A stretch of 64,000 bases of DNA from Nyssa sinensis (lineage: Eukaryota > Streptophyta > Magnoliopsida > Cornales > Nyssaceae). A program made the translations under genes and the position numbers. The notes under the pieces were generated by a model, which did no database searches, was not told the DNA's origin, and saw nothing but the letters and a program-made list of their open reading frames with translations. The stretch is taken from NCBI GenBank assembly GCA_008638375.1, contig CM018035.1, positions 20,711,320 through 20,775,319 of the forward strand, given 5' to 3'. Below are positions 11,051-22,068 of this stretch, piece by piece. The first letter of the stretch is position 1, and each line of letters begins with the position of its first letter.

Positions 11051-13580
11051 AATGCCTATTTTTTTTACTATTTTATTTCTCAAGTCTCTTGATTTTTCAA
11101 AGTTTAGTTTCTATTGTTTTGCTTTGAAAAATCATTTATTTGATTGATTTTAATTGATCACTTAAATATTTTAAGTATTATACTTGATCAATCAACCCTG
11201 GATCACTCAAACACCCAACATAAAAGTAAAGGTCTTCACTTAATTTCTTTGGGCATGAATGTGTTTTCTTGACTTTGACTTGATGATTTGATCTTGTGAG
11301 CATGATTCTATGATGTTAATCTTTTTTATCTTTTGTCAATGCTTTGGTTAACTATCTCTTGAGTTCATTGACCTATTTACTTTGACACTTAAGGTAAATC
11401 ATTAATATCATTGTCAATGCCTTGTTATTATCAAAATTACAAGAATGTCCCTTAGTTAAAAGCCTTTAGGCCAACATCATCTTTTGAAAATCCATTACAT
11501 GAATTATAACATAACTAGTTGGATTTGTACTATATTATACTAACTTAAAAGGCGTCTACATCTTGATCATATGGCCTGCGCAATATATTTTATAATTAAT
11601 GTTTTGGTTTAAATTGAGTCTCATTTCATGTTTTCTTCAAATTAGAATATTGCTAGTTTACTTTGGTTTTTTATGTTTTATATTCAATAAGTCAAGAATA
11701 TGTGTAGGTAAGTCACAAATACGTGTTGGATTTCTACTATACTAACTTAAAAAGTGTCTATATCTTGATCATATGGCACGTGCAAGACATTTTGTAATTT
11801 GCGTTTTGGTTTAAAATGGGTCTTATTTCATGTTTTCTTCAAATTAAAATACTGCTAGTTTACTTTGATTTTTTTTTTTTTTTAATGTTTTCTATTCAAT
11901 AAGTCAAGAATACATGTAAGTACTCAGTTTATCTAGGCCCACCATGTCCACATAGTGATATGTCCAAATGACACATAAATGAACTTATAAAGCCTGACAA
12001 CCATGTCAACATCCATATCATAGCCACATCAACTACTCTTATAATGATACGTAGACAATGTGAATAGCCTTGACCAAAGGATGACTTAAATTAACCAAGG
12101 GTAGAGCTTCCTAAGGAACTCCCCTCATGGTTATCCCAACAATGATGAAAATATTTATCAAGACAATACTATAAGAATAAAGGTCCCAAAGAACTTGGTC
12201 GAACAAGAAACACTAGTTTTCTAATGTGCCATCACAACTTCTCATAAAGGAGTTTCCATGCTCTTAAGGAGCATACATGCCCTTTTAATACATGATTACT
12301 TAGGAATTGGGGGCAAGTCTTAGGAGACCTTCACAGTCTAGCGTGCGACTATGGTACCAGCCTAAGTACTATAGCCCTCATTTCGAGATTCTCATGATTC
12401 TTATGGTATGAAGACTAAATCATCAAGTTCTTCAAAGACTTTCATGGATCAGACGTGGAACTCTTTGAACTTTCTAGAACAAAGAGAAGCATTCCATAAC
12501 CTTCTAAAATGTTCCGACAATCTTATATCTATTTCCACTATATTCTATATCTTTTTACAGTATTCTATAACTACCTACTATTTTGGAAACTAGTTGGACA
12601 CGTAGAGGTCTCACAGCATCACACGGAAACCCTAACAAACTGACATGTATTAGCCTTACTATAGATAAACCCAACACCACATCTTTCAAGAGATTCCTAA
12701 GACCTCCTATGGTTTTTAATTGTTACAGTAATATTGGATGTTGTGTTGATATCATCCGAATATCCACAAGATTCCTAGCCCTAACCACTTTCTATCTCGT
12801 AGAGTTCTAGATTGCTATACTTTCTTCCTCTTGCTCAACTCTGGACCCCTTCTTGTTATTTGATATGGAAGTTCACTTCCTGTACGACTTGATCTCTATC
12901 TAATCAACTCCAAAGTCTCACGACTTCTTTATCCATAACACATTAAAAAATTAGTAAACTATTGGTTTATTTAGGTCTCATTTTATATTTTTTTTATTTC
13001 TCATGTTTTTTAGGTGTGGGTAGGACCGTCAGGTTTGGAAGACTAGAATGAATGTAATTTTTATTTGGCATCGATTATGATGTAATTCTTTTTTTGGACA
13101 AGTTTATAATGTAATACTCAATTATAATGTTTTGGAAAAGTTTGGATGTAAACTTAACTGTAATGAATATATTATTATCTTGAAGTTTTGATTATTTTGT
13201 AGAAGTTTAAATGTGTTATTTTGTATTGTGCTCATTATGCCTAACTTAATCTTTAGAATCAATTTATTCTAATTTTTGAGTAATTTTTTTAAAATATTCT
13301 CAACATTATGTGTTAAAATCAAATAGAAAAAATTAATAGCAATTTTTTTTTAATTTTAAAAACAAAATCAACTGTTTTAGTTTAATCTCAAAAATAATTT
13401 TAATTGTTATCTTGATGAAGAAAAGGAAGACAAATCGAATGCAATAAGGGAATAATAGTCTACTTAAATCATTAGACTTTGGACAAAATTGTACATTTAC
13501 ACAAGAATCTAATGGTAATCTAGACTTTTTGGCCCAAATGGGTGTATTTTCGATAGTTCAGTAAGTCCTAAACTCCTTTT
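11051..13580. other. Intergenic AT-rich DNA, no gene seen
   Basis: I see no convincing coding frame in these 2.5 kb. The one clear structure is a 207-bp tandem duplication (11519-11925). The longest open frames (12408-12593 and 12583-12810) have no recognisable domain and an ordinary non-coding composition. Confidence 0.5.
11519..11925. repeat. 207-bp tandem duplication
   Basis: Copy one (11519-11725) and copy two (11726-about 11925) both start TTGGATTT, then a TACTAACTTAAAA block and ATCTTGATCATATGGC. Both end with ATTCAATAAGTCAAGAATA. They differ by scattered substitutions and a longer T tract in copy two, so the duplication is not recent. Confidence 0.8.
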
Positions 13581-13587
13581 TGTTATA

Positions 13588-14803
13588 ATGTGCTTGTTTG
13601 GATGAACTGAAAAAAGTACGATTTGAGTTAAGTGGCGGTTTGAATAAGTAGTTGTAAAAAAGTGTTGTTTGAGTTAAGTTATTGAGTGTTTGGATGAATA
13701 GTATTTGATAAGTGCGTAAATGATATTGTAGTGTTTGGATCAGCTATTAACAAGTCTATTTTTTGAAAAAGTTTTTACTAGACTAGTTTTTGAAAAAGTT
13801 CATTTTGAGTTAAGTGCAGATTCATTAAGTGCAACCAATAAATCAAAACAAACATCCTATCAAATCAAAAAAAATTGTTTTAAACTTGAAAAAGTCATTA
13901 GGTACCATTAATAAATTGAACTAAACACAACCAATGACTAACGAAAATCTAGTGGTAAGGGAGAACCTTCTCTAGCAATCAAAGTGGAAGGGGACTCAAA
14001 CCATAGGAGTACCTTAAGTAATATCACCAAATTTGAGGAAAGTTTAAGCGTAATTTATCCAATTTAATATATATTCTAAATTTTATATTTACTTAAATTA
14101 TATTTTTTCCACCTTAATATATAAGTTATATTAAATATAATTTTATATGAATATTTATTTATATATTTAACATTAGAATCAATTACTTATTTTTTAATGT
14201 ATATTTAATATATTAATTATATATTCATTTAATACTATTTATTTAAATTATATAATATGTATATTTTGTAATTATATTTATTTAATATTTTCGACTCTTC
14301 TCTTGGAATTTTATGCCCAAAACATCCTACTTCTCTCGGGACTTGAACTTTTATATATATATATATATTGTAATTATATTTATTTAATATTTCCTGACTC
14401 TTCTCTTGGAATTTTATGCCCAAAACATTCCTACTTCTCTCGGGACTTGAACTTTTATATATATATATATATATAGCATTAATTGAATGTATAATTGATC
14501 AATGAGTTGTAACTCAGTTATAGTTTATTTATAATATAAATTTTTAAACTATTATGTAATTAATGTATGACCAAACACATCCTAAATCATCTAATAAAAC
14601 CTAAAATGCAAAAAAGACAATATAACTTAAAAATTCACTTATAAATAATCTTACTCAAACACTTATTATCACTTTTGATGTCATAATCACTTTAAAAATC
14701 ATAAATTCAAACACCAAACTACTTCTACCTGAAAAAAAAAAAATCAATTTCTAAAACTTATTTTTCACAAATCACTTCTCTAACAATTTTAGCAAATTCA
14801 AAT
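13588..14803. mobile_element. Possible DNA transposon with degenerate TIRs
   Basis: The left edge reads TGCTTGTTTGGATGAACT and the reverse of the right edge reads TGCTTATTTGAATTTGCT, as in imperfect terminal inverted repeats of non-autonomous plant DNA elements. The interior is very AT-rich with no transposase and contains a 103-bp tandem duplication. I could not identify a convincing target duplication, so the call is tentative. Confidence 0.35.
14270..14476. repeat. 103-bp tandem duplication
   Basis: A unit with GACTCTTCTCTTGGAATTTT, then TTCTCTCGGGACTTGAACTT and a TA microsatellite, occurs twice with offset 103. The copies are nearly identical apart from single-base insertions and the length of the TA run. 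Confidence 0.85.
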
Positions 14804-15189
14804 AAGCATTGAGCACATTTTATAGTATACGTCCTATTTTTATACAAAGTGGCTGGTGTTTGAACGTTTTATCAATACATAAACACACTTCACACATTAA
14901 TCAGCTGAGGAAATTCCACCAAAACACATTTGAGCCCTATAATCACACAACCCCAACCAAAGGTCATTTATCTGTCTATAATCCAAATTAAGGGGGGTCA
15001 CTATCGCTCCAAAATCCAAATTCAGGGTGGGCTGCTTCGTAATTTCCGCCCCAAAGCCTCCCTTCCATTTTCACACCACATTTTCCTTGTATCTGCAACG
15101 CCGGTTGCTCTGAAATCAGAAAGTGTATTCCTAGCGAGAGAGATAGGGATCCCACAATTCCCTGTTCATCGATCATGGAGTTGTTTTAG

Positions 15190-15301
15190 CGGGACAAATA
15201 CACACACACACACACATATATATATGCATATATATTAATATATTCATTTATATATACACCAGACATACACATCTATACTATCGTTCTTCCATTGTTGATC
15301 A
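15190..15301 (+). promoter_or_regulatory. Putative core promoter and leader of AP3D
   Basis: Upstream of the start codon lie a (CA)n(TA)n microsatellite (15199-15228) and a TATA-like TTTATATATACAC near 15247-15259. ATG follows at 15302 in the context ATCAATGGCGGG, favourable for plant initiation. If the TATA-like box is used, the leader is very short. The real transcription start cannot be fixed from sequence. Confidence 0.3.
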
Positions 15302-18246
15302 ATGGCGGGGACTTCAATCATGGACTCGCTGTTCCAACGCACCCTTGAGGACCTAATCAAGGGCCTTCGCCTCCAACTAGTCGGCGAATCGGCCTTCGTC
15401 TCCAAAGCCCTTGAAGAGATCCGCCGGGAGATCAAATCGACCGATCCACATACCAAATCCACGGCCCTCCAGAAGCTGACCTACCTCAACTCCCTCCACG
15501 GCGTCGACATGTCGTGGGCCGCCTTCCACGCCGTCGAGGTCACCAGCTCCGCCCGCTTCCATCACAAGAAGATCGGATACCTTGCCGGCCTCGCAGTCGT
15601 TCCACTCCGGCACCGACGTAATCCTCCTCATCACCAACCAGCTCCGCAAGGACCTCACCGCCGCCAACGAGTTCGAGGTAAGCCTCGCCCTCGAATGCCT
15701 CTCAATTATATGCACACCCTGATTTAGCTCGAGACTTGACACCCGAAATATTCACATTATTGTCAAGCACTAAGACTCTTGTTCGAAAGAAAGCGATCGC
15801 AACGATTTTGAAGATTTTTAGTAAATACCCAGATGCGGTTAGGGTTTGTTTTAAGCGTTTAGTAGAGAATTTGGAGAGTTCTGATTTGCAAACAGCGTCG
15901 GCAGCGGTTGGGGTGTTCTGTGAGCTCACCGCGAAAGACCCAAAATCTTATCTCCCATTGGCGCCGGAATTTTACAGGATTTTGGTTGATTCGAGGAATA
16001 ATTGGGTGTTGATTAAGGTTTTAAAGATATTTGCTAAATTAGCACCATTAGAGCCGAGGTTGGCAAAGAGAATTGTTGAACCCATTTGCGAGCATATGAG
16101 GAGAACTGGGGCGAAATCGTTGATATTTGAGTGTATTTGGACTATAGTGACTAGCTTGAGTGAGTATGAATCTGCTATGAAACTTGCTGCTGCAAATATT
16201 CGGGAGTTTTTGGTTGATGATGATCCAAATCTTAAGTATCTAGGATTGCAAGCGCTTTTAGTTGTTGCACCGAAGCATTTGTGGGTGGTGTTGGAGAACA
16301 AGGAGGTTGTGATTAAGTCCTTGAGTGATGTTGATTATAATATTAAGCTAGAAGCCTTGCGGCTTGTGATGGCAATGGTTTCAGAGGATAATGTAGCTGA
16401 AATTTGTAGAGTTTTGGTTAACTATGCACTTAAATCGGACCCAGAGTTCTGTAATGAGATTCTTGGATCCATTCTATCAACATGTTGTAGTAATGTTTAC
16501 GAGATAATTTCCGATTTTGATTGGTATGTTTCACTACTTGGGGAAATTTCAAGGATCCCACATTGTCAAAAGGGGGAGGAAATTGAGAGCCAGCTTATTG
16601 ACATTGGCATGAGAGTCAAGGATGGCAGACCAGAGCTAATTCGTGTTGGTCGTGATTTACTGATTGATCCTGCATTGCTTGGTAATCCTTTCTTACACAG
16701 GATATTATCTGCTGCTGCTTGGGTATCAGGGGAGTATGTTAAGTTCTCGAAGAATCCTTTTGAGCTTGTGGAAGCACTGTTACAACCACGTACTTCTCTC
16801 TTGCCACCATCAATAAGAGCTGTTTATATTCAGTCTGTATTAAAAGTGTTGACTTTCTGTGTACATTCTTATCTCCTACCAATTGAAGCTGTTGCTTCTT
16901 CCTCTTCCTGTAGTGTTGATTTGGAACCAGGAGTGACAGATTCAGTCTCTGGAACGGAATGTCCAGAAAGCACTGATTCGCCAACTTGTGAGGCCCTTGC
17001 TGATAGTGAACAGGGTGAAGGGTTCAATCCAAGGGCTTTAAACCAATCAATTGAAGATCTTTCTACAGAAAATGGTGCAGATACAATTGTCACTCATGGG
17101 CAGATATCTTCCTCATATTCTTTTAAAAAGGATTGTTTTACACCAGGATCTATTGCTAGCCTGTTTGATCTCATTGAAACTTCTTTGGGCCCACTATCTG
17201 GAAGCCATGAAGTGGAAATTCAAGAGAGGGTGAGGAATGTACTTGGTTTGATTGGGTTGATACAGGGAGAAATACGAGGCTGTTTAGTTCCGAAGGAAGG
17301 GAATATTGAGAAGAAAGAACTGAAAGCTTCTGAAGTTATCACAATGATGCATGATGCCTTTTCCGAGGATCTGGGTCCAGTTCCATTGAGTGCTCAAGAA
17401 AAGGTACCTATACCGGATGGAATAGTGCTCAAGGAGAATCTCAGTGACTTGGAAGAGGTTTGTGGTGATATTCAATTTCCTACATCAAGCTTGTTTTCCC
17501 TTGGAAGACCTCATTCTGGGGAGAGGGATGGTGTTGCCCCTTTTAAGAGCCAGAATAAAGAAGAATCAGAACCATCAACTGAGTCCACATCTCTACTTGC
17601 TGAACATCGCAAGCGGCATGGATTATATTATCTTCCTTCAGAGAAGAAGGATATTATATCCAATGATTACCCTCCTGCTAATGACCATAAGCTCCAGGAT
17701 AATGTCAATGATGATGCTGAAGATCTTGTTAAGCTTACAGAGCAATCATTTCTCACAAAGAAGAAGCCAAACCAAGCAAGGCCTAGGCCTGTGGTGGTAA
17801 AATTGGATGAGGGAGATGAAGTACCTATTGCAGCCAAGAGGCCAGAGTCAAGAGATGATTTGATCTCTGGTGCTGTGCGAGATGTTCTTTTAGGTAATGA
17901 AGTCATGCCCTCTTCATCACGGAGCAACCCATCTGACAAGTCATCAAGCAAGAGAAGAGGGAAAGAGAAAATAAATATTGATCAACCTTCTGAATTAAAA
18001 GAAGATTTGGCTAATGTGGTGAAATCTGAGCTTGGGAATCCAAATTCAAGAAGAAGCAAACACCGCACTCGTGGTAAAGAGAGAAAACATAGAAGTCCGG
18101 GGAAGAATGGTGAGGAAAGAGAAGAAAATGGTCAAGATAAGCAGAAGAGCAGTCATCGCCATGGTCGGCACAAAACTCGACCAAGAGCAGATGGGAGTGC
18201 AAATGTGGTTGCACAAACACCAGTAATCCCAGATTTTCTTTTATAG
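15302..18246 (+). CDS. AP3D: AP-3 complex subunit delta, with two frameshifts
   Basis: This encodes the large delta adaptin of the AP-3 adaptor, which sorts cargo from the Golgi/endosomes to the vacuole in plants. Seen: an N-terminal adaptin/HEAT region opening SIMDSLFQRTLEDLIKG, then HGVDMSWAAFHAVEV, SRNNWVLIKVLKIFAKLAPL, DDPNLKYLGLQALL and NPFLHRILSAAAWVSGEY. A Ser/acidic hinge follows, then SLLAEHRKRHGLYYL, RPRPVVVKLDEGDE, a Lys/Arg-rich tail and the conserved end VIPDFLL. It is intronless, like its Arabidopsis relative. Two extra bases break the frame: one near 15588-15590 (after residue 96), one at 15720, followed by an intact 841-codon frame. Allowing for both, the product is about 980 residues, somewhat longer than the roughly 870 of Arabidopsis, mainly in the hinge. 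The 5' 380 bases are much more GC-rich than the rest. The shifts may be assembly errors or early decay; the family call is firm. Confidence 0.88.
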
Positions 18247-19163
18247 CACGTGTGACTTGGAATCATCATCTTGGCAAAGCTGCAGAAAACTTGAATTACA
18301 AGGCACCCTGTAATATTCTATTTTGGACACTGAGGTTAGTTCTGCTGTAGATTTTACACATTTTGTTTGGTTTCTTCTTTCTTTTGACAGGATTTGTGGT
18401 TGTATTTTCTCTGGGATTGGTCCTTTGATTTTTACACATTGTGAAATTCATTCCTAAAATTTTTTTTTCTTTCTGGAGAATGTTTCATTCGCCGTGCAGG
18501 TAAGATGAATTCAAAAGTAATTTTTTTTTTTTTCATTTTGAGGATGTTCATTTTCTCTGCGAGTAAGATGAACACATGCCATAATTGCTGAATTATCATG
18601 GACTGTGAATTTCTGTCAGTCATGTTATTGGCTGGGTTGAAATTGTAACAGAAGGCATTATTATTATTGTTATTATTTTTTGTTCCTAGACAAAGGAATT
18701 GTTATTGCTGATATTGTTGTGTTTTTTTTTTTGGACTTGTATTATTATTTCCCTTACTGTATCAATCATCTAGGTAGCATTTCATGGAAATGGAGGATGG
18801 GTTTATCATAATATGTTCGTGCCGGCAAGAATAGGTGGACATGCTAGAATCTAACAATCAATATATGGAAGTATGATTAATTTATCAAGAATTTTAAATT
18901 TCAATATCACAGTAATTATCAATGTGTGTGCTATTCATGCTTAATTTATTAACAGGAAAGCACAGCATGATAAGTAAAATTATAAAAGGACAAAGCACTG
19001 TTAATCAATTGCACTAACCTAAAATAGCAAACAAAAAACATACTCAAAGATGTCAAGCCCAAGAAAAAATAAGTTGAAAAGGTATTAAAATATCTTTAAT
19101 GGTTTCAAAGCAGAACTATAGGGCAAAATTGGTTTTGTAGAATATAGATGAACTAGTTTTAAG
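18247..19163. other. 3' flank of AP3D, no gene seen
   Basis: This holds the probable 3' untranslated region followed by AT-rich intergenic DNA with T tracts (18460, 18520, 18723) and an ATT-rich run (18658-18680). I see no coding frame, RNA gene or clear repeat border. A poly(A) site cannot be placed with confidence. Confidence 0.4.
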
Positions 19164-20100
19164 TATAGTTGTCAAAACATGTATCAGAAGTTGTATCGTT
19201 TTCTAAAAAATCGGTATTGTATCATATATTGTATCGTGTATCGTAGATACATATAATTTTTATGAAAATACATTTATAAATATATATAATATATACATGA
19301 ATACATATAATGTTTAAAATGATATAAATATCATTTCAATTTACTTGTCATACAAATTAGGTATGTAGATTATTACTTTTTATCCAACAATTAAAATCAA
19401 AGTGGTATCCATGCATAGTTGTCTCGTTTTTTAATTATTTTTTATCATGTTATATATATACAATGTATAAAATGTGTATAAAATAATAAAAATTATTTTT
19501 TAACTCATTTATTAAAAAATAACTTAAATTTCATGCAATACAAGAATCAAGATTTATAAATACTACAATTTTAAACTAAAATTAAATAATCCATCTAATA
19601 TAGTTCATCAAAATAAAATCTAAAATTATTCATTTTTATAATTTATTCTATTTTCTTCTTAATATCCAATTTCAGTGGCATCGATATCATCGTAACCATC
19701 ATCATATGTTAACAATTTTTCCCTTTTTTTTCTTCTTCTTTAAATTCTTGTATATACTCACTCCTCATCCACATCTTCTCAAATACTTACTTTCCTTCTT
19801 TATGTTTGAGAAAATATCTTTAGGTGTTACAAATAACTAATATAAAGCCAAACAAACAAAAAACGTTTCCTACATGTATATAAAAAACAAAATAACAAAA
19901 GAGAAGTCAAAACGATGTTGTTTTAACCTGATTTTCCATATTGTGTGTATCACGTATTTCGAAACTTATCGTAAGATACACATTGCGTATCGTAAGATAC
20001 GATGTAATAAGATATAATTATAAGATACATATTATTTTATGTCCATATTGAAACGTATCGTAAGATACGTATCGTGTATCGTAAGATACTAACAACTATG
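19164..20100. mobile_element. TIR DNA element with 8-bp target duplication
   Basis: The 937-bp element starts TATAGTTGTC and ends AACAACTATG, an inverted repeat. It is flanked by GTTTTAAG on both sides (19156-19163 and 20101-20108). The subterminal regions are dense in short palindromes such as ATCTTACGATAC and GTATCGTAAGATAC, as expected of transposase-binding repeats. There is no transposase, so it is non-autonomous. An 8-bp duplication suggests hAT type, though a Mutator-like origin is possible. Confidence 0.75.
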
Positions 20101-20108
20101 GTTTTAAG

Positions 20109-20936
20109 TTTTTTGTTGTTTGGTACCTATTAGCAGTTTAGTGGTTCATATATGTTTTTAAAAATACTTAAAACTTGAAAAAAGTCAAGAGTAGAGAGAA
20201 GATTTTTCTGAAAATCAGAAAACTTAATAGGAGTTGTTCTGACCTGATCGAATATGAATAATTCCCGAAAAATCTTATAATTTATTTTCCTATATGAAAA
20301 AAAGAAAAAAAGTTGAGTCTTGACTTGTCCACACCAAGATGGACTAATGTGCGCTCCACATCAAACACTTGTGTAAGTTTAAAGATTTATTTTTAAAGTT
20401 ATGTACATGTTAGACTGATAAAAAAAAACTATGTACATGGCGGACATTTTTTTTTTTTGGATATATTTCTAGGTGCGTTTCAGCTGTTTATGGATACATT
20501 TTTAGGAATGTTTGAGTTTTTTTTTTAATATATATTTATTTATCATATCAATAGTCCCAATACAATGATACTAGGGCGGGAGCAAGTATCATTGGTATTT
20601 GGAATGAATTTTTCTTCACTATCTCAGTGCAATTTTCTGTTGTGGATTGCATCTGTGCAGCGGCTGTCCTAAAATGCTGTTTGGCCAGGATGTCAGCTCT
20701 TAAGAGATTTAGCAAGACAACTTTTTATTTATTTATTTTTTGGGGGGGGTGGTGGTGGTTACGTACTAGTTGGTATTTACCATTTTCCATGCTATGGGAT
20801 AAGGACAATGTTATTTCATCTGCTTTGGTCTGTCATTTACTGAACTTCTTAATGGATGAGTTTTTACCTTGAAACCAAAGTAGTAAATCACGATGACAAA
20901 TTTTGGTGTGATTTGACCTGTAATGATGCCAGGTCA
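20109..20936. other. Intergenic DNA, nothing recognised
   Basis: AT-rich sequence with several T tracts. A minus-to-plus dyad is visible near 20565-20600 (ATGATACT and AGTATCAT). I see no gene or bounded mobile element. Confidence 0.4.
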
Positions 20937-22068
20937 ATATGGCCCTCCTTGAGAAATGGCTGCGGCGTTTTGGTCCAGAAGACAAGGCGCTGTGGAGAAA
21001 GGTTATTTCTGCGAAATATGGGAGCAAGGTAGGGAATTGGGGCCCGGGGAGTGTGGATTGTGGAGGGGAGCTTGGGTTGTGGTTTGTGGGGAGGCATCAT
21101 TGGGGGTGAGGAGTGAGTTCTGGATTCGTGTTAGTTTTGAAGTGGGGTCGGGGTTGAGGTCGAGGTCGAGGGTGAAGTTTTGGGAGGATGGTTGGTGTGG
21201 GGATGTGCCTTTGAGGGAGAAGTTCCCTGCGTTGTTTACTCTAACAAGCAACAAGGGGGCTTGGGTGAGGGAGAGTCGTGAGATTATAGGGTTGTGGTGT
21301 GGAGTCCGGTTTTCAGGAGAGGTTCTTTTGATTTGGAATTGGGGAGGTGGGCCTTCTTTTGTCTCATCTTCAAAGGTTCTGGACTAGGGAGGGTAGGGAG
21401 GACAAGTTAATTTGGAAGCCAAACATAGGTACTTTCACAGTTCAATCTTTTTACAAGAGTATGATTAAGTCAGATGCTGCACAGTTTCCTTGGAATATTA
21501 TTTGGTGTTATGGGGCCCCTCCCAGAGCTTCTTTTTTTGTGTGGGAGGCATCTTGGAGGGCTATTCTCACTATGGAAAACTTAAAGAAAAGAGGGTTCCA
21601 AATGGCAAGCAGGTGTGTTTTGTGTAGGCAAGAGGGTGAGAGTGTTAATCATGTGCTTATTCACTGCCCGTTGGCTTACAGCTGTTGGGGCTTGGTTTTG
21701 GCAATTTATGGGTTTTCTTGGGTTATGCCTGCTTCAGCAAAAGACCTACTTTTTGCTTGGCCGGGGTGAAAATGCGGCAAGAGACAAGGAAGATATGGAG
21801 TCTAGTGCCAATATGTCTCATGTGGAGCTTATGGAGGGGAAGGAATAGAAGGATCTTTGATGGAGAGGAGCAAGCCATTACTTCTTTTAAAGATAGCTTT
21901 TGCGCTTATTCTTCTTTTGGGTCAAAGAGGATTTCCCCGTAAATGCTCTTGCTTTATCTGGTTTTTTGGGGTCACCAAGACCTGTGTGAATTTTAGCTTA
22001 GGTTGTTCTCCGGGTTTGCCCCCCCTTGGGCACCATCTATATACACATTTACTTATTAAAAAAAATTA
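20937..22068 (+). pseudogene. LINE (L1-type) 3' remnant with zf-RVT domain
   Basis: This is the 5'-truncated 3' end of a plant L1-type non-LTR retrotransposon. Seen: ALLEKWLRRFGPEDKALWRK (end of the reverse transcriptase region), a decayed stretch with several stops, then DKLIWKPNIGTFTVQSFY, RASFFVWEASWRAILTMENL and the zinc-binding RCVLCRQEGESVNHVLIHC (zf-RVT domain), and WSLWRGRNRRIFDG in a shifted frame. The 3' end carries the usual LGCSPGLPPLGHHLYTHLL-coding tail and a short A run at about 22060. Multiple frameshifts and stops make it non-functional. I could not identify its target duplication. Confidence 0.85.

Noticed and set aside
15377..15742. Minus-strand 121-codon gene opposite AP3D
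   Set aside because: It is an antisense shadow of the GC-rich 5' coding end of AP3D.
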